A stretch of DNA of 58,844 bases from Acidobacteriota bacterium (GTDB lineage Bacteria; Acidobacteriota; Terriglobia; Bryobacterales; Bryobacteraceae): the NCBI GenBank assembly GCA_005808475.1, contig SYLY01000347.1:1-58844 (forward strand), given 5' to 3'. Both the position numbers and the translations under genes were made by a program. Shown here one piece after another: positions 42,941 to 51,280 of the stretch (positions are counted from its first letter, which is position 1; the number at the start of each line of letters is the position of its first letter). The notes below the pieces were generated by a model. The model made no database searches, was not told where the DNA came from, and saw only the letters and a list, made by a program, of their open reading frames with translations.

Positions 42941-43998
42941 ACCGTTGGATCATTCTGGCGCTGGCGGGGCCCCTGCTGGCGCAAGAGGCCGGGTTCGAGA
43001 TGCCCGTGACGATCTCGAGTGGAATGATGTTCAGCGGCCGGGCTCGCAACGAGCCGCGGAGCGGGTCCGCGCGGGCGAACGGCATGCGCGCGATGGCCTA
43101 CCCGTCCATCCGGATCTCCCGCGGCTGGCACGTTTCCGGAGCGATCCAGGCGTCGGTGCGGCCCTTCTTCGTCGAGCATCTGACAACACAAGGAACGGGA
43201 GTCCGCGCGGACGTGCTACAGGCGTACCTCGGCTATGCCCGCTATTGGAAGCGGAATTCGGTGGTTGTGCGAGTGGGCCAGCTCTCGACCGCCTTCGGAT
43301 CGTTCCCGTTGCGCTACGACGACGCGGCGAATCCGCTAGTCGACGTGCCTAGTCCCTACGGCTACTACTACAAGCCAATCACGACGCTCGGCCTTCCCGG
43401 CGCCCAGGTGGACGCGACGTTCGGCGCGGCGGATCTGCGCGCGCAGTTCACCACCAGCTCTCCTCCCGACCGCCGCGGCTTGTTCGACCGGGACCGCTAT
43501 GCCACCTGGACCGGCGGGTTTGGGTGGACGATCCGGCAAGGATACCGGATCGGGGTGTCCGCCTTCCGCAGTCCCTATTTGCGCCCGGACTACGGCTACT
43601 TCATTCGCGCGGAAACGCCGGCTTCCAGATTCCCCACCACCGGCCTGGGAGCCGACATCCAGATCGCGCGAGGCCACTGGAATTTCCAGGGCGAGGCGAT
43701 GCGCATCCAGCGCAGCTACACCCTTTACCCCACGTACCGCCAATTCCTGATCTACGGCGAGGCCCGGTACGCGCTCTCACCGCGGCTCTACCTGGCGTTT
43801 CGCGCCGGCCACGAAGAGGCCAACCTGATTCCGGACCGCCAAGTGTATGAAGCGGCGGTGGGCATTCGTCCTAGAGCGGCGACTCTGATCAAGCTCGGCT
43901 ACCAGATCCTGGACGGTCCATTCGCCCGCGCCATTCGCGACCACGTGATGATGCTGCAGATCGTCCAGAAGCTGGACGGCCCTTCGGTCGTGTTCTGA
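42937..43998 (+). CDS. Outer-membrane beta-barrel (porin-like) protein
   Basis: 353-residue exported protein: a GTG start in a GTGA overlap, signal peptide NRWIILALAGPLLAQ, and alternating amphipathic strands with Tyr/Phe/Trp at strand ends (AYLGYARYWKRNSVVVRVGQLS, FGWTIRQGYRIGVSAF), ending in a terminal Phe as required for BAM. It resembles phosphate-selective porin-type barrels, but I can only claim a barrel. It closes the cupredoxin-HD-GYP-barrel operon and is convergent with the RodZ-like gene (7-nt gap). Confidence 0.78.
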   Translation: MNRWIILALAGPLLAQEAGFEMPVTISSGMMFSGRARNEPRSGSARANGMRAMAYPSIRISRGWHVSGAIQASVRPFFVEHLTTQGTGVRADVLQAYLGYARYWKRNSVVVRVGQLSTAFGSFPLRYDDAANPLVDVPSPYGYYYKPITTLGLPGAQVDATFGAADLRAQFTTSSPPDRRGLFDRDRYATWTGGFGWTIRQGYRIGVSAFRSPYLRPDYGYFIRAETPASRFPTTGLGADIQIARGHWNFQGEAMRIQRSYTLYPTYRQFLIYGEARYALSPRLYLAFRAGHEEANLIPDRQVYEAAVGIRPRAATLIKLGYQILDGPFARAIRDHVMMLQIVQKLDGPSVVF

Positions 43999-44005
43999 GC
44001 GTCCG

Positions 44006-45001
44006 CTACAGCGCGACCTTGTCCGGATCGGCTCCCACCGGTTTGGGCAGGGCCGGCGCCGGCCGCTCCTCGTACGCCTTCAGAATCTGAGGCGGCGAAC
44101 TCGGAGTCAACAGGACCACCCGCACTTGTCCCTCGGGTCCGATCGGCCCGATCGGTCTGCCATCGGCCAGCACTTCCACGCCGCCCGCGTTGCCGATCAC
44201 CATCTTGGCGTTCTCGACGCCACTCAATTCCCGCGTCGTGTTCGCCTCGAGGACACCGCTGAAAACCTGCCGGCCGTTGGCCGTGATCGACACCCAGGTC
44301 TGCTGCGAGGCGACGAGCGCTATCTTCATTCCCGCGTTGCCGTTAGCCGCCGGAACCTGAAGTTCCACTGAACTCGCCACGGGCGGCGCCTGTCCCCCCG
44401 CCGTGACCGCGCTGGCGAACTGCGCCGCGGACGGATTGGAGGCGACGTCCGGACGGGGCAAAGCTTCGCCAGTGGGAAGCTTGGTCGTCGGAACCCCCGA
44501 CGTCGCGCTGTTGGATACCTTCTCTTGAATCAGCGGACCGGTCGACGCTCCGCGGCCCAATACGACGCGCTGCCAGCCCATGTAGAGCAGCGCGCATCCC
44601 GCCAATACCGCCATCAGCGTCAGCGAGGGCACGGGCACGCGGTCCCAGTTGAAGGAACTCGCCGGAGCTGCCACCACCGGCGCATCCAGAATCGAGGGCC
44701 GGGACGGACTCTTCACCGGCTCCGTGCGGTCGGAATAGAATTTCGGCTGCAGGATTTCCAGACCGGGATCGATGCGGAAAGCCGCCTGCAGATCGTCCTC
44801 GATGAGAGCCTCGTCCAGGCCCACGTGCCGCGCGTATTGCCGCGCGAAACTGCGGGCGAAGATCTGCCCTGGAATTTCCTTGAAGTTTCCTGTCTCGAGC
44901 GCTTCCAAATAACGGGCGTTGATACGAGTCTCATCCGCGACCTGGCGGATGTCGATCCCTCGGGCCAGGCGCTGCTGTCTCAGCTTTTCACCGAAAGTCA
45001 T
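44006..45001 (-). CDS. RodZ-like HTH/DUF4115 membrane protein
   Basis: 331-residue protein with an N-terminal HTH_25 domain (FGEKLRQQRLARGIDIRQVADETRIN), a membrane helix near residues 127-145 (LTLMAVLAGCALLYMGW), a Pro/Ser/Ala-rich linker and a C-terminal DUF4115 beta domain (WVSITANGRQVFSGVLEAN). This is the RodZ layout: a cytoplasmic HTH that binds MreB and a periplasmic domain. It supports a cell-shape role, though DUF4115 proteins also occur elsewhere. It is divergent from the GT2 gene with 24 bp between. Confidence 0.87.
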   Translation of the reverse strand: MTFGEKLRQQRLARGIDIRQVADETRINARYLEALETGNFKEIPGQIFARSFARQYARHVGLDEALIEDDLQAAFRIDPGLEILQPKFYSDRTEPVKSPSRPSILDAPVVAAPASSFNWDRVPVPSLTLMAVLAGCALLYMGWQRVVLGRGASTGPLIQEKVSNSATSGVPTTKLPTGEALPRPDVASNPSAAQFASAVTAGGQAPPVASSVELQVPAANGNAGMKIALVASQQTWVSITANGRQVFSGVLEANTTRELSGVENAKMVIGNAGGVEVLADGRPIGPIGPEGQVRVVLLTPSSPPQILKAYEERPAPALPKPVGADPDKVAL

Positions 45002-45025
45002 GTCGAGAAGTATAGCAAAGCGGCT

Positions 45026-46081
45026 ATGCTACTACTGGTGGTGGGAACAGCGGACGGGCACAATATTTCGGTGATCGTGGTCAACTGGAACCGGCGCGAT
45101 CTGCTGCGCGCCTGTTTGCAGTCGTTGGCTTGCCAGACCACACCCGCCCTCGAGGTGATTCTCGTGGACAACGGTTCGTCCGACGGAAGCAGCGAGATGG
45201 CCCGCGCCGAGTTCGGAACGCTTCCGCTCCGCGTGATCGAGAACCGGGAGAACCGGGGATTCTGCGCGGCCAACAATCAGGGAATCGCGGCGGCGCGCGG
45301 CGATCTGATCGCGCTGCTGAACAACGACGCCGAGGCGGATCCGGCGTGGCTCGCCGAGTTGTCGGGAGCCTTCGCCGGCCGGCCCGATACCGGCATGGCC
45401 GCTTCGAAGATCCTGGTTCACGAGGACCCCACCACCATCGACAAGGTGGGCCACCTCATCTACCTGGACGGCCAGAATCGCGGACGCGGCACGGGCCAGC
45501 GCGACCGCGGACAGTTCGACGAAATCGAGGAAGTGGCTTGGCCGGATGGCTGCGCGTGCATGTACCGGCGGTCGATGCTCGAGCGGATCGGAGGGTTCGA
45601 CGAGGACTTCTTCGCCTACGCCGACGACGCCGAACTGGGGCTCCGCGCTAGAATAGCGGGATGGGGCTGCCTGTACATACCACGGGCAGTCGTGCGCCAT
45701 CATCGTGGCGCGACACTCGGCGTCCTGTCCCCGCGTAGACTCGAGCTCATCGAGCGCAATCGCGTCCTGCTGGCCGCCAAGCTGTTCCCTTGGAGTCTGC
45801 TTTGGCTAAACGGCGTCTACTATCTCGCAAGGATCGCCGCCGGGGCGCTGGCCTCGACGCGGAACAAGGGGGAAGTGCGCCGCTTTCCGGGGATCCGGGG
45901 GAAGTGGCTCCTTCTCTCTTCGCTGATGAAGGCGGATTGGGCGGCGATACGGATGTTGCCGAAAATGTTCCGGAAGCGCCGGTCTATCGAAGCGATCCGG
46001 AAGCTGTCCCCGCGCGAGACGAGGAAGCTCCTGTACCGGTTCCGCATTACGCTCCGGGAGTTAACGGAACAGGCTATCTGA
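45026..46081 (+). CDS. Family 2 glycosyltransferase
   Basis: 351-residue GT-A fold enzyme: ISVIVVNWNRRDLL, VDNGSSDGSSEM, ALLNNDAEADPAWL (DxD-like), VAWPDGCACMYRR and FFAYADDAELGLRAR. This pattern is of the rhamnosyl-type GT2 subgroup. The C-terminal 80 residues are basic and amphipathic (MLPKMFRKRRS) and may contact the membrane. It starts the glycan locus; the next gene (methyltransferase) begins 5 nt after its stop. Confidence 0.92.
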   Translation: MLLLVVGTADGHNISVIVVNWNRRDLLRACLQSLACQTTPALEVILVDNGSSDGSSEMARAEFGTLPLRVIENRENRGFCAANNQGIAAARGDLIALLNNDAEADPAWLAELSGAFAGRPDTGMAASKILVHEDPTTIDKVGHLIYLDGQNRGRGTGQRDRGQFDEIEEVAWPDGCACMYRRSMLERIGGFDEDFFAYADDAELGLRARIAGWGCLYIPRAVVRHHRGATLGVLSPRRLELIERNRVLLAAKLFPWSLLWLNGVYYLARIAAGALASTRNKGEVRRFPGIRGKWLLLSSLMKADWAAIRMLPKMFRKRRSIEAIRKLSPRETRKLLYRFRITLRELTEQAI

Positions 46082-46086
46082 GGTCC

Positions 46087-47091
46087 GTGGGCGCGCGGGA
46101 CGAGCCGGTGCCCGAGCCTTCCCCGCCCCCTCCGGCCGCGCCGTGTCCGGCCTGCGATCACCCCGAGGCGCGCGTTCTGTTCTCCTCGAGCGACCGCCTG
46201 TACCGCACCACCGACCGCGAGTTCCAAGTGGTGGAATGCGCGTCGTGCAAGCTGATCCGGCTGTCGCCGTGGCCCGATCCCGCCGACCTGCGCCTCTACT
46301 ATCCGGCCGGATATTGGTACGTGCCGGACCAGGACGCCGCGTCGCGCCTCGAGGACATTTATCGCCGCGCCGTCCTGCGCGATCATGTGTCGTTCGTGTC
46401 GAAGGCGCTCGACAGCGTGGAGACGCAGGGGCCGGTACTCGACGTCGGATGTGGCGGCGGCCTGTTCCTGCGGCTGCTCGGCGAGCGGGGCCATCGCGTG
46501 GTTGGGCTCGATTTCTCGCTGGGCGCGGCATCGGCGGCCTGGCGCCACAACGGCGTTCCCGCGGTGTGCTCGTCGCTGTCACAGGCGCCGTTCGCGCCGG
46601 GCAGTTGCGCCGCGGTCACCATGTTCCATGTGCTCGAGCACCTGTACGATCCGGTCTCAGACCTGGACGCGGCGTACGACCTGCTGGCGCCGGACGGCCG
46701 TTTGATCGTGCAGGTGCCGAACGCGTCATGCTGGCAGTTCCTGCTCTTGGGCGATCACTGGAGCGGCGTCGACGTGCCGCGCCACCTACTGAACTTCCGT
46801 CTGCGAGACCTCGAGGGTCTGCTCGACAGCCGCGGCTTCGAGCCCGTGCGCGTCAAGCACTTCTCCCTTCGCGACAATCCCGCCGGTCTGGCCACCAGCC
46901 TGGCGCCAGGGCTAGATCCCATGGCGCGGCGCATCCGCGGTCTGGACAAGACGCCGGGCGGCAAGCTGGTCAAGGACCTGCTGTATTTCGCGCTGGTGCT
47001 CACCGCGCTGCCGTTCACCGTCGTGGAAGCGGCCTGCCGCGCGGGCTCCACCGTGATGATCGAGGCCCGTAAGAAGCGCTCCGGCGCATGA
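46087..47091 (+). CDS. Zinc-ribbon class I SAM methyltransferase
   Basis: 334-residue methyltransferase. A short N-terminal zinc ribbon (CPACDHPE, then CASCKLIRL) is followed by motif I VLDVGCGGGLFLRLL, VVGLDFS, MFHVLEHLYDP and VPNASCWQFLLLG. The GTG start at 46087 has GAGG just before it; longer frames back to 45790 run through the previous gene. This architecture is frequent in glycan clusters where sugars or lipid carriers are methylated. A hydrophobic stretch near residue 300 (FALVLTALPFTVVEAA) suggests membrane contact. ATGA overlap with the next methyltransferase. Confidence 0.87.
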   Translation: MGARDEPVPEPSPPPPAAPCPACDHPEARVLFSSSDRLYRTTDREFQVVECASCKLIRLSPWPDPADLRLYYPAGYWYVPDQDAASRLEDIYRRAVLRDHVSFVSKALDSVETQGPVLDVGCGGGLFLRLLGERGHRVVGLDFSLGAASAAWRHNGVPAVCSSLSQAPFAPGSCAAVTMFHVLEHLYDPVSDLDAAYDLLAPDGRLIVQVPNASCWQFLLLGDHWSGVDVPRHLLNFRLRDLEGLLDSRGFEPVRVKHFSLRDNPAGLATSLAPGLDPMARRIRGLDKTPGGKLVKDLLYFALVLTALPFTVVEAACRAGSTVMIEARKKRSGA

Positions 47092-47777
47092 TGTACGGAG
47101 CCATCGGCCGCGGACTTCCGCCGGCGTTGCGCCGCTGGATCCTCCATTTCGAGGCGCGTATCGAGGACTCGGCGTCCGCCTTCGCCGCCTCCCTGCCCAG
47201 CGGATCGCGCGTGCTGGACGCGGGCGCGGGCGAACTGCAATACGCGCATCTATTCGCACGGCACCGCTATCTGGCGGTGGACCTCGGCGTGGGAGACGCG
47301 GCGTGGGATTACGGCAAGCTCCACTGCGTCGCCGATCTGGCGCGCCTGCCGCTCGCGTCCGCCTGTTGCGACGCCGCCATCAACATCGTCACGCTCGAGC
47401 ATGTACGCGAGCCCGCCGCCGTGATCGCCGAACTGTCGCGCGTGCTGCGGCCGGGAGGACGGCTGCTGCTGGTGGTTCCGCACGAATGGGAAGTGCATCA
47501 GGCGCCGCACGACTACTACCGGTACACGCGGTACGGAACGCGATACCTGCTGGAGAGCGCCGGCTTACGCGTGGAATCGCTCGAACCCGCGGGCGGCTTT
47601 TTCCGCCTGCTCTCGCGGCGGCTGCTGAACGCGCTACAGTTTTTTCCGGGGCCGCTCTTCTTGGTGGCCGCGCTCGTGTTCGCGCCGCCTGCCTTGCTGT
47701 TGCCGTTGCTGGATGGGCTGGACCGCGATCGGAACTTCACACTGGGATACATATGCACCGCCGTCAAGCCGTCCTGA
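47088..47777 (+). CDS. SAM-dependent methyltransferase (Methyltransf_11 type)
   Basis: 229-residue methyltransferase: VLDAGAGELQYAHLF (motif I), AVDLGVGD, FLASACCDAAINIVTLEHV-type segment, ELSRVLRPGGRLLLVVPHEWE, YYRYTRYGTRYLL and a hydrophobic C-terminus (PLFLVAALVFAPPALLLPLL) likely to associate with the membrane. It starts with ATG 47088 overlapping the previous stop and overlaps the downstream gene by 25 nt. Substrate unknown; the context suggests glycan or lipid-linked precursor. Confidence 0.85.
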   Translation: MMYGAIGRGLPPALRRWILHFEARIEDSASAFAASLPSGSRVLDAGAGELQYAHLFARHRYLAVDLGVGDAAWDYGKLHCVADLARLPLASACCDAAINIVTLEHVREPAAVIAELSRVLRPGGRLLLVVPHEWEVHQAPHDYYRYTRYGTRYLLESAGLRVESLEPAGGFFRLLSRRLLNALQFFPGPLFLVAALVFAPPALLLPLLDGLDRDRNFTLGYICTAVKPS

Positions 47778-48616
47778 CGCTTCTGCTCACGCTCGCTGCC
47801 CGGGCGGCCGATTTCTCCGGCGCCTCCGCGCTCGAATTCGCGCGCAAGGCTGTCGCGTTCGGTCCGCGGCCTCCCGGCACGCCGGCGATCGCCAACCTGC
47901 GCGCGTTCATCAAGGCGGAGTTGCGCAAGACGGGCGCGACGCTCGTCGACGACCGCTTCACCGCGCCGACCCCCACCGGTCCCGTCGCGATGGAGAACGT
48001 CGTCGCGCGATTCCCCGGAACTTCGGGACGCCGCATCGTGATCACCGGCCATTACGACACCAAGCCGCAGCCGGGCTTCGTGGGCGCCAATGACGGCGGC
48101 TCGTCCACCGGGTTCCTGCTCGAATTCGCGCGCGCGCTGTCGGGAGCCAAGCGCAAGGACGACGTGTTCCTGGTGTTCTTCGACGGCGAAGAGGCGTTCC
48201 GCGCGTGGACCGCCACCGATTCGCTCTACGGCAGCCGCCATCTCGCCGCGCGCTGGGCGGCCGAGGGCGCGCTCCCCGCCATCAAGGCGCTGATCAACGT
48301 CGACATGATCGGCGACCGCGACCTGTCGATCCTCAACGAGTACAATTCGAACGCTTGGCTTCGCAAGACCATCTGGAGCGCGGCGGCGTCGCTCGGGCTG
48401 TCGCGCCACTTCCAGAACGACCCCAGCTACATCGAGGACGATCACATGCCTTTCGTAAAGGCAGGTGTTCCGGCGGCCGACCTGATCGACTTCGACTACG
48501 GTCCGGGAAACCGCTACTGGCACACGAACGACGACACCATCGACAAGCTCGCCGCGCCGAGCTTCGAGGTAGTGGGCCGCGTTCTGCTCGAAACCGTCCG
48601 CCGGCTGGAGCAGTGA
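47753..48616 (+). CDS. Exported M28-family enzyme, glutaminyl-cyclase-like
   Basis: 287-residue exported zinc enzyme. A signal peptide (HRRQAVLTLLLTLAARAA) is followed by the M28 core: TGHYDTKPQPGFVGANDGGSS, FFDGEEAF, INVDMIGDRDL, IEDDHMPFVKAGVP and YWHTNDDTIDK. The IEDDHxPF and WHTxDD pattern matches glutaminyl-peptide cyclotransferase (QC) more than aminopeptidases. It would form N-terminal pyroglutamate on exported proteins. The start at ATG 47753 lies inside the previous gene (25-nt overlap) and directly precedes the signal peptide. Confidence 0.85.
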   Translation: MHRRQAVLTLLLTLAARAADFSGASALEFARKAVAFGPRPPGTPAIANLRAFIKAELRKTGATLVDDRFTAPTPTGPVAMENVVARFPGTSGRRIVITGHYDTKPQPGFVGANDGGSSTGFLLEFARALSGAKRKDDVFLVFFDGEEAFRAWTATDSLYGSRHLAARWAAEGALPAIKALINVDMIGDRDLSILNEYNSNAWLRKTIWSAAASLGLSRHFQNDPSYIEDDHMPFVKAGVPAADLIDFDYGPGNRYWHTNDDTIDKLAAPSFEVVGRVLLETVRRLEQ

Positions 48617-49338
48617 AACCCCAGCCGTTTCTGCGCACGGTGTCGCTTCCGCCCGGTCACGGCGCGCCGGGCGAGTTTCCTTTCGATCTGCCGTTGTTCT
48701 CCCGCCCGTTCCAGTTGGACTTCACGTCGATGGTGACGATATTGGTGGGCGAGAACGGATGCGGCAAGTCCACGCTGCTCGAGGCGGTGGCGCAGCGGGC
48801 CGGTTTCCAGATTGAAGGCGGCTCGCGCCAGCATCGCGGTGGACAGGAAGACGCCGCCGTGTCCGCGCTGGTTCCCGCGTTGCGGCTCGTCTGGAGATAC
48901 CGCGGAGTACGCGGCTTCTTCCTGCGGGCGGAAAGCTTTTACAAGTTCGCGCAGTACCTCGAGGAAGCGGGATCGGACTTTCGCGCTTATGGCGGAAAAT
49001 CTCTGCTGGCGCAATCCCACGGCGAGTCGTTCCTGGCGCTGTTCCGCAACAACTTCGAGGATGGGCTCTACATCCTGGACGAACCGGAGGCCGCGCTCTC
49101 GCCGGCCAGACAGTTGTCGTTTCTCTCGATCCTGCGCGACCTCACCCGCCACGGCAACGCGCAGTTCGTCATCGCCACCCATTCGCCCATCGTGCTGGCT
49201 TTCCCCGGCGCCCAAGTGATCTCGCTCGATGGCGGCGAGTTTCGCGAGGTGGACTATCGCGAGACGGACCACTACCGGATCACGCGGAGTTTTCTCGAAG
49301 CGCCGGAAAGGTACTTCCGCACGCTGTTCGAGGACTGA
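48613..49338 (+). CDS. AAA/SMC-like predicted ATPase (COG3910 type)
   Basis: 241-residue soluble ATPase: Walker A LVGENGCGKSTLLEA, signature-like LLAQSHGESFLALF, Walker B LYILDEPEAALSP and final ATHSPIVLAFP (switch His). It resembles the small COG3910 ATPases of unknown role and lacks an ABC transporter partner. It starts with GTG in a GTGA overlap with the M28 gene and ends 3 nt from a convergent gene. Its link with the glycan genes may be positional only. Confidence 0.87.
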   Translation: MKPQPFLRTVSLPPGHGAPGEFPFDLPLFSRPFQLDFTSMVTILVGENGCGKSTLLEAVAQRAGFQIEGGSRQHRGGQEDAAVSALVPALRLVWRYRGVRGFFLRAESFYKFAQYLEEAGSDFRAYGGKSLLAQSHGESFLALFRNNFEDGLYILDEPEAALSPARQLSFLSILRDLTRHGNAQFVIATHSPIVLAFPGAQVISLDGGEFREVDYRETDHYRITRSFLEAPERYFRTLFED

Positions 49339-49341
49339 CCG

Positions 49342-49986
49342 CTACTGGCCCCTGACCGGGAACAGAATCTCGCCCCAGACCACCTGGTAGGCCTCGAGAG
49401 CTCCATCGAAGGTGCGTCCCGCCCGCAGGAACACGCGTGTCTGCTTGGGCAGCGATTCCATCCCCACCGGACGGCCGTTGTCGCTGAACACGGTGTCGGG
49501 CCGGAGCGCGAAGGTGACCTTGCGCTGGGTGCGAGTCCAGAGCGTGATCTCCTCCTCCACGATCTTGTCGACGATCCCGGTGAGCGTGATCATCCCGCGC
49601 GGGAACAGATTGTCGAGAATCCCCGGCGACGAGCGCGGAGTCCAGTAGGGCGAAAGCGATCGCTGCTTGGGAGTCTGTTCGCCGGGCTTGATGTAGAGCG
49701 TAAGCGCCGTGCAGCGGCCGGCCTCGCGAAGGTCGGCGACAACCTCGACGAAATCGCCCACCCGCACCCCAACCGGCGTGACGCGCAACGTCTCCCTGGT
49801 CATGTAAGTCTGGGAGCTCACCTTGCAGCGCCGAATGGTGGCTTTGTCCAACATCGCCAAGTCACCTACCGGACCACGCACGTTCCACTCGATGAGTTCG
49901 CCCTTCCAGATCCTGACCCCCGGACCGTCTTCGGCGCGCGACGGAAGGGCGACGGCCAGCACGCACAGCAAAGCGACACGGTGCAT
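49342..49986 (-). CDS. Small secreted protein, DUF5666-like beta domains
   Basis: 214-residue exported protein: signal peptide HRVALLCVLAVALPSRA at the ATG 49986 (a frame to 50010 adds 8 residues). The mature part seems to have two OB-like units, with GDFVEVVADLREAGRCTAL and TLTGIVDKIVEEEITLWTR and then SLPKQTRVFLRAGRTFDG. The last unit resembles the small protein at 1180-1527. Function unknown. It is divergent from the gene at 50078 and convergent with the ATPase gene. Confidence 0.65.
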   Translation of the reverse strand: MHRVALLCVLAVALPSRAEDGPGVRIWKGELIEWNVRGPVGDLAMLDKATIRRCKVSSQTYMTRETLRVTPVGVRVGDFVEVVADLREAGRCTALTLYIKPGEQTPKQRSLSPYWTPRSSPGILDNLFPRGMITLTGIVDKIVEEEITLWTRTQRKVTFALRPDTVFSDNGRPVGMESLPKQTRVFLRAGRTFDGALEAYQVVWGEILFPVRGQ

Positions 49987-50013
49987 CAGAACGGAAGTCC
50001 CTACGCCCAATGC

Positions 50014-50019
50014 TACAAT
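50014..50019 (+). promoter_or_regulatory. Putative -10 element (TACAAT)
   Basis: TACAAT between divergent genes, 58 nt before the ATG at 50078 and 27 nt upstream of the 49986 start on the other strand. No convincing -35. It probably serves the plus-strand gene, leaving a leader of about 50 nt. Confidence 0.4.
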
Positions 50020-50077
50020 ACTCCCTCTGTCCGGCAGAACAAACGTACAAGATTTCCACGACCCGGCGCATGGCGCG

Positions 50078-51127
50078 ATGACTCCGTTCCGCCGCGGGGG
50101 ACGCTGGATGCTCGATTCCGGGATCCAGGAAACGTCCGGCGGAACGGCCCGTTACCGCCTCGTCGCCGAGGAACGCAACCTCCCGGTTTCCACCGAGATC
50201 ACCGGCTACGCGGCGAGCACGTTCGTGTTCCTGTACGAAGAGACGGGCGAGCCGGACTACCTCGAGGCGGCGGTCCGCGCGGCGCGTTTCCTGTGCCGCG
50301 AGGCTTGGAATCCCGGCCTGCGCGCGATGCCCTTCGAACTGGCGCCGGGCTCGCCGTCGTACTTCTTCGACTGCGGCATCATCGTGCGTGGCCTGCTGGC
50401 GGTGTGGCGCGCGACACGGGATCAGGAGCCGCTCGACGTGGCCTTCGCCTGCGGACGCGCGATGGGCCGGGATTTCCGCACCGGCGGCGGCATTCACCCT
50501 GTGATCTCACTGCCGGAGAAGTCGCCCCAGCCGTACGAAAAGCGATGGTCGCGCGAGCCGGGCTGTTTCCAGTTGAAATCCGCCCTCGCCTGGCACGATC
50601 TCGCCGCGATCACGGGGGACCCGCAGTTCGCCGAGTGGTGGCAACGAGCGCTGGAGATGGCGGTGGCGAACGATCCGGTATTCCTGCCCGGTTCGCCGGA
50701 ACGCGAACGCGTGATGGACAGGCTCCACGCTTATAGCTACTACCTCGAAGCGATGCTCGCGGCCGGCCGGGGCGGCACTCTGAAAGCGGGGATCGGCCGC
50801 GCGGCCGCCTATCTGCGCGAGATTGCCCCGGACTTTGCGCGGTCGGACGTGTACGCGCAAATCCTCCGTGTTCGGCTGATGGCCGATGCCGGCGGCCAGG
50901 TTCCGCTCGACGTAGCGGCGGCGGAAGAGGAAGCCACTGCCATCACCGGCTTTCAGTACTCGGCGGACGATCCGCGCTTGGACGGCGGCTACTGCTTCGG
51001 AAGCAAGCATGGCGCGTTGCTGCCCTACGCGAATCCGGTTTCCACCGGCTTCTGCCTCCAGGCGCGGCAGTGGTGGCTGCAATACGAAGCCGGGACCCGC
51101 GGCGCGTCGCTCGACCGCCTGATCTAG
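50078..51127 (+). CDS. Alpha/alpha-barrel-like protein of the glycan locus
   Basis: 349-residue soluble protein with repeating helical hairpins: TEITGYAASTFVFLYEETG, YLEAAVRAARFL, FFDCGIIVRGLLAVWRAT, LDVAFACGRAM, SALAWHDLAAITGD and a C-terminal GYCFGSKHGALLPYANPVSTGFCLQA. Helix-pair repetition with aromatic loops suggests an (alpha/alpha)6 six-hairpin fold, as in glycoside hydrolases, lyases or epimerases, but I see no decisive catalytic motif. No signal peptide. The first codons are uncertain: the frame is open upstream to 49823 but the ATG at 50078 is the first that fits. A glycan-modifying enzyme is likely from the neighbours. Confidence 0.65.
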   Translation: MTPFRRGGRWMLDSGIQETSGGTARYRLVAEERNLPVSTEITGYAASTFVFLYEETGEPDYLEAAVRAARFLCREAWNPGLRAMPFELAPGSPSYFFDCGIIVRGLLAVWRATRDQEPLDVAFACGRAMGRDFRTGGGIHPVISLPEKSPQPYEKRWSREPGCFQLKSALAWHDLAAITGDPQFAEWWQRALEMAVANDPVFLPGSPERERVMDRLHAYSYYLEAMLAAGRGGTLKAGIGRAAAYLREIAPDFARSDVYAQILRVRLMADAGGQVPLDVAAAEEEATAITGFQYSADDPRLDGGYCFGSKHGALLPYANPVSTGFCLQARQWWLQYEAGTRGASLDRLI

Positions 51128-51273
51128 CAACCCGTGGTGCAGGTAACATGAGTCGCGTCGCGAGCGCCGCCCGGCCGAGTCCGAGGCGCGGCGGCGTGGC
51201 CGATGCCCGGGGCCGCCGCGGCGGCGATGCCATGACTGCACGCGGCCATGTCACTTGCACCACGGGCCGCTAG
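51124..51273. repeat. 150-bp inverted-repeat element
   Basis: Two 27-bp arms, 51124-51150 and 51247-51273, are inverted copies. Their core is CCCGTGGTGCARGTRACATG (18 of 20 identical), with CTAG-containing outer ends. They flank a 96-bp core of very high GC that itself contains a perfect 14-bp palindrome, GCCGCCGCGGCGGC. The left arm includes the stop of the preceding gene and the right arm ends just before the start of the next. It may be a MITE-like or palindromic element, or a structured RNA or long-range hairpin between the two genes. Confidence 0.55.
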
Positions 51274-51280
51274 GACCACG

